Below, piece after piece: positions 36,272 through 44,599 of a stretch of DNA of 64,000 nt. The position numbers were made by a program, and so were the translations under genes. The stretch is from Rhizobiales bacterium Ga0077548 (GTDB lineage Bacteria > Pseudomonadota > Alphaproteobacteria > Rhizobiales > Xanthobacteraceae): NCBI GenBank assembly GCA_001464215.1, contig LNEZ01000076.1:1-64000 (forward strand), given 5' to 3'. The notes beneath the pieces are model-generated. The model was not told where the DNA came from and did not search any database. It saw only the letters and a program-made list of their open reading frames with translations. Each line of letters opens with the position of its first letter. The stretch's first letter is position 1.

Positions 36272-36741
36272 GCTACTTCTTCAAATCCGCCGCACCAGAT
36301 CACGACACTCTGATAGTCGGCGAGATTGACGTTGGCCGGAATCGGATAGCGCTGGCCGCCCTTGAACGCTTGTATCTGCCCCAGATCGACGGACTTGGAG
36401 AGAACCTCTTTCACGTCGCCATTCGATTTGATTCCCGATTTCGGAACCAGCAACACGCGATAGTCAGGCCCCGGCCCGACCTCGAAGTCCTGCTCGAGAA
36501 AAACGAGATTCTTGTAAACGCTGACCGAACCTTTGCCCCAATGGATCGGGTCGCTTGGGTTCGCGTGAATGAAAGTACCCTTAGCGACAGCAGGCGTCTG
36601 CGTCTCTTCCTGCGTGAGCGTGTGATTCACCGGCTCGAGCGGAAAGATATAGGGGAAAAACCAGATGCCGGCAGCGAAGCCGAGAGCCGTGCCAAACAGC
36701 CCGCCGACGATGAAGATAAGAAGGCCGCGCAAAAATCGCAT
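36268..36741 (-). CDS. DM13 domain-containing membrane-anchored protein
   Basis: 157 residues. N-terminal membrane helix [22 protein letters not shown], then a DM13 domain (about 60-157): [45 protein letters not shown] and SVVIWCGGF with the conserved Cys. DM13 domains are proposed to act in redox or electron-transfer chemistry with an exposed Cys. Location is periplasmic if the helix is an anchor. Convergent with hemF (4-base overlap). Confidence 0.85.
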   Translation of the reverse strand: MRFLRGLLIFIVGGLFGTALGFAAGIWFFPYIFPLEPVNHTLTQEETQTPAVAKGTFIHANPSDPIHWGKGSVSVYKNLVFLEQDFEVGPGPDYRVLLVPKSGIKSNGDVKEVLSKSVDLGQIQAFKGGQRYPIPANVNLADYQSVVIWCGGFEEVA

Positions 36742-36805
36742 AACCCGACTCTAACAAAGAGGGCTCGCAACACCAGCCATCCGGCGATGACGATTGCGCG
36801 AGCAG

Positions 36806-38056
36806 CTAACGGATGGCCGCGGCGGCGATTTTCGCGAGCGCCGCCGCATCCTCCGGAAAATCCGCTGCAATCCAGGCGGCTTCCGCTGCAGCCAGCGCTT
36901 TCCCGAGCTTCGGCCCCTTCTCGACCCCGCGTTTCATGAAGTCGTCTGCCGACAACGGAAAGCGCGGCGGCGTCCAGCGCGCGGGCAACCAAAGCAATGC
37001 GCCCCATTTATCGTCCGCAAGCGAAGCCTCCGAATGCGCGAACGAAATCAGCGCACGGTCGCCATATTCCTCCGCCCCGATCCGGTAGAGCGTCTCTCTG
37101 GCATAAGTCTCGCCGCGCGCGGGCGTAAGCTGCCACCAGCGGTCGCTGATCGAAACCAGACGCTTGTATTCTTCGTTCGAAAGCCGAAGCCGCTCACGCA
37201 AATGCATCGCGTCCTCGTCCAGCCGCACCGCCACCGCAGCCAGCCGCCGCACGGCATCAGGCGCGATTTCGTTCGACTGCTCGATCAGCACGAGTTTTGC
37301 GAGCGCGGGCAGTTCCGGCGCATTCGCAAACACGCGATCGTAAATCCCGGTATCCGCCATCGCGACCATCGCTTCCGGTGCGCGCCTTGCGGCAAGCGTT
37401 TTGATAATCTCCGCGCGAATGCGCTCGCGCGACAGCGCCCCGAGCTTGTCGCGCGCACGCGCGCAGGCAAGATAGCCGTCGCGATCCGGCTCGCCTTCGG
37501 CGTAAGCGGCGAAGAAGCGAAAGAAGCGCAACACGCGCAGATAATCTTCCGCGATGCGCTGGTCAGCAACGCCGATGAAACGCACGGCGTGCTTTTCGAT
37601 GTCGGCAAGCCCGCCGCAATAGTCATGCACCGTGCCGTCTGCGCTTATCGACATCGCATTGATCGTGAAGTCGCGGCGCTCGGCGTCTTTCTTCCAGTCG
37701 CGCCCGAACCGCACCACTGCGTGACGCCCGTCGGTTTCGACATCCTCGCGAAGCGTCGTGACCTCGAATGGCCTGCCATCGGCAACAACCGTAACGGTGC
37801 CGTGTTCAATTCCAGTCGGTACCACCTTGAAGCCGGCAGCCGTCACGCGATCAATCACAGTCTTCGGCGGCGCCGTCGTCGCGAGATCGGTTTCCCCGAC
37901 TTTCAGCCCAAGCAGAAGATTGCGCACGGCGCCGCCGACCACGCGCGTTTCTTCGCCGCCACCGTTTAGAACAGCGAGCACCTCGGCCAGCGGCTTTTGT
38001 TTCAGGAAGGCGACTTGGTCCGCGGCGAGTTTCTTTTGCGCCGGGCCGCCGCTCAT
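36806..38056 (-). CDS. CCA tRNA nucleotidyltransferase / poly(A)-polymerase-like
   Basis: 416 residues from ATG 38056. Class II nucleotidyltransferase head: RVVGGAVRNLLLGLKVGETDLAT (DxD-type site), then ERRDFTINAMSIS, RIAEDYLRVLRFFRF, and a neck/body typical of the alphaproteobacterial CCA-adding branch. It repairs or adds the CCA end of tRNAs. Overlaps the DUF6111 gene by 4 bases, with the Nudix gene next upstream, a conserved cluster. Confidence 0.94.
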   Translation of the reverse strand: MSGGPAQKKLAADQVAFLKQKPLAEVLAVLNGGGEETRVVGGAVRNLLLGLKVGETDLATTAPPKTVIDRVTAAGFKVVPTGIEHGTVTVVADGRPFEVTTLREDVETDGRHAVVRFGRDWKKDAERRDFTINAMSISADGTVHDYCGGLADIEKHAVRFIGVADQRIAEDYLRVLRFFRFFAAYAEGEPDRDGYLACARARDKLGALSRERIRAEIIKTLAARRAPEAMVAMADTGIYDRVFANAPELPALAKLVLIEQSNEIAPDAVRRLAAVAVRLDEDAMHLRERLRLSNEEYKRLVSISDRWWQLTPARGETYARETLYRIGAEEYGDRALISFAHSEASLADDKWGALLWLPARWTPPRFPLSADDFMKRGVEKGPKLGKALAAAEAAWIAADFPEDAAALAKIAAAAIR

Positions 38057-38319
38057 TTCGTGTAGCCCGGGACCAGCTTGCCGTCTTTGTCGATATGGGC
38101 CGGCACATAGGTTGAACCCGGCTTGTAGCCGCCGTAATGCGAAAACCAGATGAGGCTGATCGCGACCAGAATGATGCCGGCGAAGGCGAGCCACGCCACC
38201 ACTTTAGCACCCCAGTTTTCGCGGTCGCGCGCATCCTTCTGCTTCAAGAGCAGCGCGATCGCGTAAATCGCGAACGGCGTGATGAAGAAGGCAAGTTCGG
38301 TGAGAATGGTGCGGGCCAT
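38053..38319 (-). CDS. DUF6111 family membrane protein
   Basis: 88 residues with two membrane helices (LAFFITPFAIYAIALLL and VVAWLAFAGIILVAISLIWF) and a C-terminal GGYKPGSTYVPAHIDKDGKL tail. It lies between the Nudix gene and the CCA transferase gene with overlaps or one-base contact on both sides. Function unknown. Confidence 0.85.
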   Translation of the reverse strand: MARTILTELAFFITPFAIYAIALLLKQKDARDRENWGAKVVAWLAFAGIILVAISLIWFSHYGGYKPGSTYVPAHIDKDGKLVPGYTK

Positions 38320-38987
38320 TATTCGTACAGCTTCTCGTAAAGGCTCCGGATGATTCCGGCGGTCGCTCCCCAGATATTACGCTTTTCGAAGGGCATTGCG
38401 TAGAAGTGCCGCTCGACCCCCTTCCAGACCCCGGAATGCCGGGCGTGGTTCTCCCGCGCCATCAGGAAAGAGAGCGGCACCTCGAAAGCCTCGTCCACTT
38501 CCGACGGGTTGAGCTTGAGGGTAAAGCCCGGTTCGATCAGCGCTACCACCGGCACGATACGGAAACCCGTGCCGGATAAATAAGAGTCGAGATAGCCGAG
38601 TGGGGTCGCGAAGCGCGCGGGCAATCCGACCTCCTCGTCGGCCTCGCGCAAGGCGGCAGCCAGCGGAGACACGTCGCCCGGATCGATCCGCCCGCCCGGA
38701 AACGCCACCTGCCCTGCGTGCGTGCTCATATGTTTCGAGCGCTGCGTGAGCAGCACGGTCGGCTCTTCGTGCGCGACAATGGGAATGAGTACCGCCGCCG
38801 GACGCGGCGAGTTTTCGCCGATGCGATCCGCGAAATCCGGATTGAGCTTGTGATCGCCGCGCGTGAATTCGCGCGCATGGCCGAGCAGATTTCCCTGCGG
38901 TTCGCGGTAGAGCTTCTCGCGCGCGAGCACCACGAAGTCGCGAAGCACGGGCGAGAATTTATCTTGCACGGAATTCCCTTCGATCAT
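38319..38987 (-). CDS. CoA pyrophosphatase-type Nudix hydrolase
   Basis: 222 residues from ATG 38987. The extended CoA-Nudix pattern is present: LLTQRSKHMSTHAGQVAFPG followed by the Nudix box GGRIDPGD-x-SPLAAALREADEEVGL. These enzymes cleave CoA and its derivatives to 4'-phosphopantetheine and 3',5'-ADP. It directly follows DUF1285 and precedes DUF6111 and CCA transferase, a conserved alphaproteobacterial order. Confidence 0.92.
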   Translation of the reverse strand: MIEGNSVQDKFSPVLRDFVVLAREKLYREPQGNLLGHAREFTRGDHKLNPDFADRIGENSPRPAAVLIPIVAHEEPTVLLTQRSKHMSTHAGQVAFPGGRIDPGDVSPLAAALREADEEVGLPARFATPLGYLDSYLSGTGFRIVPVVALIEPGFTLKLNPSEVDEAFEVPLSFLMARENHARHSGVWKGVERHFYAMPFEKRNIWGATAGIIRSLYEKLYE

Positions 38988-38988
38988 T

Positions 38989-39591
38989 TCAGCGCAAACC
39001 CGCGATGGTTTCAGCGGGCGCCATCGAAAAGAATTCTCCGCTCGACGCAACGCCGAACAGTTCCTTGCCGTTCAAGCTCCGCGTCTCGCCCAGTTCCACG
39101 AGATCGAAAAAGAGTGCGCGTGTCACCCGCGCCCAGAGATCGCGCCGCACGAGCAGATAGGGCTTCAGCCCGCCGGTGTGTTGTTCCGGCTCGAAACGCA
39201 GCGGATGCTCAGCATCGCAAGGCACGAGATCGTCCACGTTGGTGCGGAAGGAGAGCTTGCGGCTTGCACCCTCGCCATCGACCGCCATCTCGACTGCATG
39301 GAATGGCGCATCATCGACCTTGATCCCGACCTTTTCCACCGGCGTCACCAAAAAATATTTCTCGCCTTCGCGCTTCAGAACCGATGCAAAGAGTCGCACC
39401 AGCGCAGGACGCCCGATCGGCGTGCCCAGATAGAACCAGGTTCCATCGACCGCAATCCGCATATCTAGATCGCCGCAAAACGGCGGATCCCAGAGATGCA
39501 CAGGCGGCAGTTTGCGCTCCTTGCCCACCGCGGCAATGAGCGATTCCAGCCCCTGTGGCGGCGCCCCCGGATTACCGCTCTCCACCGTCAT
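38989..39591 (-). CDS. DUF1285 domain-containing protein
   Basis: 200 residues. Landmarks are PPVHLWDPPFCGDLDMRIAVDGTW (no longer run quoted), PIGRPALVRLFASVL and RREG-type ends typical of DUF1285. A two-domain beta protein of unknown function. First gene of the minus-strand operon DUF1285 - Nudix - DUF6111 - CCA transferase. Confidence 0.88.
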   Translation of the reverse strand: MTVESGNPGAPPQGLESLIAAVGKERKLPPVHLWDPPFCGDLDMRIAVDGTWFYLGTPIGRPALVRLFASVLKREGEKYFLVTPVEKVGIKVDDAPFHAVEMAVDGEGASRKLSFRTNVDDLVPCDAEHPLRFEPEQHTGGLKPYLLVRRDLWARVTRALFFDLVELGETRSLNGKELFGVASSGEFFSMAPAETIAGLR

Positions 39592-39786
39592 AAAGCTACC
39601 CGGATTGTGATCGTCGAAAACCGTGCTTTCATCATAGCTTAAACGCCGCCGGACCCTTTTGGGACCGCCTCAATCCCGGCCCAGTCCCGGTCTTTCGTGT
39701 GCATGGAAATTGCATGAACATACTTGAATTAAGTGAGTCGGAAGGCCGCGAATACAAGTCCGGCTCATATTGCCCCTCGCGAACGC

Positions 39787-40800
39787 ATGGAGGAGCCGTT
39801 GAGCCCCGCAAGTCCCGATAATTTCGATCAAATGATCGTCCGCGCCGCGGAGAACACCGCAGCGAGCGTGAAGGCGGCCCGCGCCGCGATCGGCAATGTC
39901 ATCTTCGGTCAGGAGAAAGTCGTCGATCAGGCGCTGATAACGGTGCTGGCCGGCGGTCATGCGCTGCTCCTGGGCGTTCCCGGTCTCGCGAAGACGAAAC
40001 TCGTCGATACGATGGGCACCGTGCTCGGGCTTCAAGCACGCCGCGTGCAGTTCACGCCGGACCTGATGCCGTCCGACATCATCGGCGCGGAAGTGCTGGA
40101 AGAGAGCCAAACCGGCAAGCGTTCGTTCCGTTTCATTCAGGGCCCGGTCTTCACGCAGCTACTGCTTGCGGACGAAATCAACCGCGCCTCGCCGCGCACA
40201 CAGTCCGCACTCTTGCAGTCGATGCAGGAATACCATGTGACGGTCGCGGGCCAGCGCCACGATCTGCCCAAACCGTTTCATGTGCTCGCGACCCAGAACC
40301 CGCTGGAGCAGGAGGGTACGTATCCGCTGCCCGAAGCGCAGCTCGACCGCTTCCTGATGGAAATCGACGTCAGCTACCCGGATCGCGAAGCAGAAAAGAA
40401 AATCCTCTTCGACACCACCGGCGTCGAAGAAACCAAGCCGCGCGCCGCGATGACCGTGGAAGACCTGATGGCGGCGCAACGTCTCGTGCGGCGTATTCCG
40501 GTCGGCGAGTCCGTCGTCGAAGCGATTTTGAATCTCGTACGCTCCGCGCGTCCCGATAACGCCAGCGGCGAAATCGCAAAACAGATCGCCTGGGGTCCCG
40601 GTCCGCGCGCTTCACAGGCTCTTATGCTCGCAGTCCGCGCCCGCGCGCTTCTTGACGGCCGTCTCGCACCTTCGGTCGATGACGTACTCGAACTTGCGGA
40701 GTCCGTTTTGAAGCACCGCATGGCCTTGACCTTCGCAGCCCGCGCCGACGGCGCAACGGTCGAGAGCCTGATCGCCAAGCTGAAAGCCAAAATCGGATGA
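39787..40800 (+). CDS. MoxR family AAA+ ATPase
   Basis: 337 residues from ATG 39787. Walker A LLGVPGLAKTKLVD, Walker B LLLADEINRASPRTQ, sensor region THVLATQNPLEQEGTYPLPEAQ-like (here FHVLATQNPLEQEGTYPLPE), and a C-terminal lid. MoxR proteins act as chaperones that mature or load metal-binding proteins together with vWA partners. It opens an operon with a DUF58 protein and two large membrane proteins, each overlapping or spaced by a few bases. Confidence 0.95.
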   Translation: MEEPLSPASPDNFDQMIVRAAENTAASVKAARAAIGNVIFGQEKVVDQALITVLAGGHALLLGVPGLAKTKLVDTMGTVLGLQARRVQFTPDLMPSDIIGAEVLEESQTGKRSFRFIQGPVFTQLLLADEINRASPRTQSALLQSMQEYHVTVAGQRHDLPKPFHVLATQNPLEQEGTYPLPEAQLDRFLMEIDVSYPDREAEKKILFDTTGVEETKPRAAMTVEDLMAAQRLVRRIPVGESVVEAILNLVRSARPDNASGEIAKQIAWGPGPRASQALMLAVRARALLDGRLAPSVDDVLELAESVLKHRMALTFAARADGATVESLIAKLKAKIG

Positions 40801-41762
40801 ATGCGCCCATCGACGTAAGCGGGGCACGGGAAGAAGAGATCGCGCCGGTACGGGCTGCGACGGGAAGCGCACAACATCTCGTTGCCGCCATGCCGCGTTT
40901 GATTCTCGAAGCCCGCCGCGCCGCCGCGTCGGTGTTTCATGGCACCCACGGCAGGCGCCGCGCGGGACCGGGCGAAAATTTCTGGCAGTACCGCCGCTTC
41001 ATTGATGGCGAGCCTTCGAACCGCGTCGACTGGCGCCGCTCCGCGCGAGACGATCATCTTTATGTGCGCGAACGCGAATGGGAAGCTTCGCACACGATCT
41101 GGATCTGGCCCGATCTTTCGCCATCGATGATCTTCGCTTCTCCGCTGGTTTGGGAAACGAAGCGTGACCGCGCACTGGTGCTCGCTTTCGCGCTGGGCGA
41201 ATTGCTGGTGCAAGGCGGCGAGCGGGTCGCAATCCCCGGCCTGATGCGCCCAACCGCGAACCGCAACGTGATCGAACGCATGGCCGAAGCGATCATCCAT
41301 CACGGCGGCGAGTGGAATAGTCTGCCGCCCCCGATCACGCCCGGCCCGCGCGAAGAAGTCGTGCTGCTGTCCGATTTCTGGAGCCCGGCAAACGAAATCG
41401 CCGCCGCCATCGACCACATGGCAAAGCGCGGCCCTAACGGACATCTCGTGCAGGTCGTCGACCCTGCGGAGGAAACTTTCCCTTATTCAGGCCGCATCGA
41501 CTTCCGCGAACCCGAAACCGGCCAGCACCTCACGGTCGGCCGCGCGGAAATGTGGGCGCGCGATTATCTGGCGCTGGTCGCCAAACATCGCGACCGCATT
41601 CGCAATGAGACGTCGTCACGAGGCTGGAGCTTTGCGATCCACCGCACCGACCGTCCGGCAAGCGAATTGCTTCTCTCGCTGCATTCGCACATGGGCGAAT
41701 CGCGTGACGTGATTTCGCGCAAACGCGCGAACTTGAAACTCGGCGAAACGGAGGCGGCATGA
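40797..41762 (+). CDS. DUF58 domain-containing protein
   Basis: 321 residues. DUF58 signature GENFWQYRRFIDGEPSNRVD then WRRSAR and YVREREWE near residues 60-100. No membrane helix. DUF58 proteins resemble vWA domains and routinely follow moxR. ATGA overlap with moxR before it and with the BatA-like gene after it, so translation is coupled. Confidence 0.95.
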   Translation: MNAPIDVSGAREEEIAPVRAATGSAQHLVAAMPRLILEARRAAASVFHGTHGRRRAGPGENFWQYRRFIDGEPSNRVDWRRSARDDHLYVREREWEASHTIWIWPDLSPSMIFASPLVWETKRDRALVLAFALGELLVQGGERVAIPGLMRPTANRNVIERMAEAIIHHGGEWNSLPPPITPGPREEVVLLSDFWSPANEIAAAIDHMAKRGPNGHLVQVVDPAEETFPYSGRIDFREPETGQHLTVGRAEMWARDYLALVAKHRDRIRNETSSRGWSFAIHRTDRPASELLLSLHSHMGESRDVISRKRANLKLGETEAA

Positions 41763-44596
41763 TCGGTCTCCCGATCGGCTTCACCTCTCCGCTGCTCCTG
41801 CTCGCGCTCGCGGCACTGCCGGTGCTTTGGTATCTGCTGCGGCTGGTGCCACCGCGTCCGCGCCTGATCCAGTTTCCGCCGACGCGGCTCCTGCTCGAAA
41901 TCGAACCGAAGGAAGAAACTCCCGCGCGTACGCCGTGGTGGCTTACCGTGTTGCGGCTTCTGCTCGCGGCGATCGTGATCTTGGCCGCCGCCGGTCCGCT
42001 CCTGAACCCGCCACCCGCAACTTCGCGCTCGACCGGTCCGATCGTGCTCATGGTCGATTCCGGCTGGGCTTCCGCCGCGCAGTGGCAGAACCGCCTCTAC
42101 ACCGCGAACGCAATCATCGCGCGCGCCGAGGCCGAAAACCGGCCGGTGGCGCTGCTTGCGACCGCGAAACCGCAGAAAGATGTCTCGCTCCTGCGTCCGT
42201 TAGAGGCGCGCGAACAACTGCGGCTCCTAGTGCCCTCGCCGCATCAACCGAACCGCGCTGAAATTGTGCCGGGTCTCGCCGATCTCCTGAAGCGTCAGCC
42301 GGACGCCTCGGTGATCTGGCTCTCCGACGGCATCGATCTCGGCGACGGCGAAGCCTTCATCAGCGCATTGAATGAGCGAATTCCCGACGGACGACTCACC
42401 GTGATTTCCGGCGGCACGCAAAGTTCGCTGGCGCTTGCGGGAGCCGAGAACAACGCAGGCGCGCTAATCGTCAAAGTGCTGCGCGCGGATACCAACACGC
42501 CCGCGAACGGCAGCGTTCGTGCGCGCGATCTGCGCGGGTTGCCGCTCGGCGATGCGCCGTTCTCGTTTGCGATTGGCGCACTCGAAGCCGAAGCAAAGTT
42601 CGACTTGCCTGTCGAAATTCGTAACGACATTTCGCGTCTGGAGATTACCGGCGAGCGCTCGGCAGGTGCCGTGCAATTGTTAGATAAGCGCTGGCGCCGC
42701 CGCACGGTCGGCGTTGTGTCCGGCGGCACCATCGATACTGCGCAGCCGCTGCTCGCGCCGACGTTCTATCTCTCCCGCGCGCTCGCGCCTTTTGCCGACG
42801 TGCGCTTGGCAGGCAGCACATCGGCGGGCGAAGCCATCGCGCGCTTCATCGAACAGCAGATCCCGGTGATCGTGCTTTCCGATGTCGGCACCATTCCGCC
42901 GGAAGTGCGCGAACAGCTTTTCAAATGGATGGATAACGGCGGCGTTCTGATCCGCTTTGCTGGCCGCCGTCTCGCCGCCTCCACCGACGACGATCTGGTG
43001 CCGGTGCGGCTGCGCCGTGGCGGCCGCGTGCTAGGCGGCTCGCTGTCCTGGGAGCAGCCGCAGAAGCTAGGGAGCTTCTCGCGCGAAGGCCCCTTCATGG
43101 ACATGACCGTGCCGGACGATGTTCTGGTCACGCGTCAGGTGCTTGCAGAGCCCGACGGACGCCTCCCAGAACGCACCTGGGCGTCGCTCGCCGACGGCAC
43201 GCCGTTAGTCACCGCCGAGCGCCGCGGCAAGGGCTTGCTCGCGCTCTTCCACGTGACCGCCGATACGTCGTGGTCGAACCTTCCGCTGTCAGGCGCCTTC
43301 GTCGATATGCTTCGCCGCACGGTCGGCTTGGGAAGCGCGATCAACCGCCCGGCGGAAAGCACGCAGAACGCACCGCGCGCGAACGTACAGACCGTTGCAC
43401 CCAATCGCCTGCTCGACGGCTACGGCGCCTTCACCGCGCCGGGGCCGACCGCACGCCCGGTCGCGGCCGATTTTAACGAACGCGCAAACACCGATCACCC
43501 GCCCGGATTTTACGGCCCCACCGAAAGCCTGCTTGCGGTCAACACGCTGATGCCGAGCGACCGGCCCGCCGTACTCGATCTTTCAAAACTCAAAGCGAGC
43601 GTCGAAGCCTATCGCCGCTCCGAGCCGGTCGATCTGCGCGCCGCACTCCTTTCGTTCGTGCTGCTACTCCTTCTGATCGACGCGCTAATCGTGTTCTGGC
43701 TCGCGGGCGGCATCAACCGCCTTTTGCGTAAGCGCGCGGTCGCAACGATTGCGATCATGCTTGGCGCTTCACTGTTTTTCGCGGGCACCGATGCGCAGGC
43801 ACAGACGCCGCTACGCGCGACGCAAAACGACGACGCCTCGCTGCCGTTCGAACTACGCGCGAGCCTGCAAACGCGGCTCGCTTATGTGATTACCGGCGAC
43901 GTTGAGACCGACACCATCAGCAAGGCCGGCCTCGAAGGCCTCACCGCTTTCCTCTCCTCGCGCACCGCGCTTGAGCCCGGAGCGCCGATGGGCGTCAACA
44001 TTGCAAAGGATGAGCTTTCGTTCTTCCCGATTCTCTATTGGCCGATCGTGCCCGGCACGCCGAGACCCTCGAAAGAAGCGCTGAGCAGGATCGACGCTTA
44101 CATGAAACAGGGTGGCTCCATCCTGTTCGATACGCGCGACGCGCTCGCAATCACAAATCCGCGGGGCGGCGAAGTCTCACCCGCGACCGCGACGTTGCGC
44201 GACATTCTTGCTTCGCTCGACCTGCCGGAATTAGAGACCGTGCCGCGCGATCATGTGCTGACAAAATCCTTCTACATTTTGCGCGACTTCCCCGGCCGCT
44301 TCACCAGCGGCAATCTCTGGGTCGAAACCTTGCCCGCGAGCGAAGAAGAACAGGCGGATCGCCCCGCACGCGCTGGCGACGGCGTCTCGCCGATTTTGAT
44401 TACCTCGAACGACCTTGCCGGCGCCTGGGCTGTCACGCCCGACAACCGGCCGATGCTGCCGCTGACTCCCGGCGAGCCGCGCCAACGCGAATTCGCCTAC
44501 CGCGTCGGCGTCAACATCGTGATGTATGTGCTGACCGGAAATTACAAAGCCGATCAGGTGCACGTGCCCGCGCTTCTCGAACGGCTGGGGCAATAG
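41759..44596 (+). CDS. BatA-like / DUF4159 fused membrane protein
   Basis: 945 residues. N-terminal BatA-type region with two membrane helices (SPLLLLALAALPVLWYLLRL; VLRLLLAAIVILAAAGPLL), a degenerate vWA-like domain (IVLMVDSGWAS lacks the DxSxS metal site), an amidotransferase-like segment around residues 360-400, a third helix (LLSFVLLLLLIDALIVFWLA). Then comes a second hydrophobic stretch shaped like a signal sequence (TIAIMLGASLFFAGTDAQA) just before a C-terminal DUF4159 domain of about 240 residues. This looks like a fusion of two genes with the DUF4159 part outside the membrane. Member of the MoxR operon; function unknown. Confidence 0.85.
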   Translation: MIGLPIGFTSPLLLLALAALPVLWYLLRLVPPRPRLIQFPPTRLLLEIEPKEETPARTPWWLTVLRLLLAAIVILAAAGPLLNPPPATSRSTGPIVLMVDSGWASAAQWQNRLYTANAIIARAEAENRPVALLATAKPQKDVSLLRPLEAREQLRLLVPSPHQPNRAEIVPGLADLLKRQPDASVIWLSDGIDLGDGEAFISALNERIPDGRLTVISGGTQSSLALAGAENNAGALIVKVLRADTNTPANGSVRARDLRGLPLGDAPFSFAIGALEAEAKFDLPVEIRNDISRLEITGERSAGAVQLLDKRWRRRTVGVVSGGTIDTAQPLLAPTFYLSRALAPFADVRLAGSTSAGEAIARFIEQQIPVIVLSDVGTIPPEVREQLFKWMDNGGVLIRFAGRRLAASTDDDLVPVRLRRGGRVLGGSLSWEQPQKLGSFSREGPFMDMTVPDDVLVTRQVLAEPDGRLPERTWASLADGTPLVTAERRGKGLLALFHVTADTSWSNLPLSGAFVDMLRRTVGLGSAINRPAESTQNAPRANVQTVAPNRLLDGYGAFTAPGPTARPVAADFNERANTDHPPGFYGPTESLLAVNTLMPSDRPAVLDLSKLKASVEAYRRSEPVDLRAALLSFVLLLLLIDALIVFWLAGGINRLLRKRAVATIAIMLGASLFFAGTDAQAQTPLRATQNDDASLPFELRASLQTRLAYVITGDVETDTISKAGLEGLTAFLSSRTALEPGAPMGVNIAKDELSFFPILYWPIVPGTPRPSKEALSRIDAYMKQGGSILFDTRDALAITNPRGGEVSPATATLRDILASLDLPELETVPRDHVLTKSFYILRDFPGRFTSGNLWVETLPASEEEQADRPARAGDGVSPILITSNDLAGAWAVTPDNRPMLPLTPGEPRQREFAYRVGVNIVMYVLTGNYKADQVHVPALLERLGQ

Positions 44597-44599
44597 CGC

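Noticed and set aside
36794-37969. 391-codon open frame opposite the CCA transferase gene
   Set aside because: The opposite strand encodes a well-conserved nucleotidyltransferase; this frame is Arg/His-rich with no domain.
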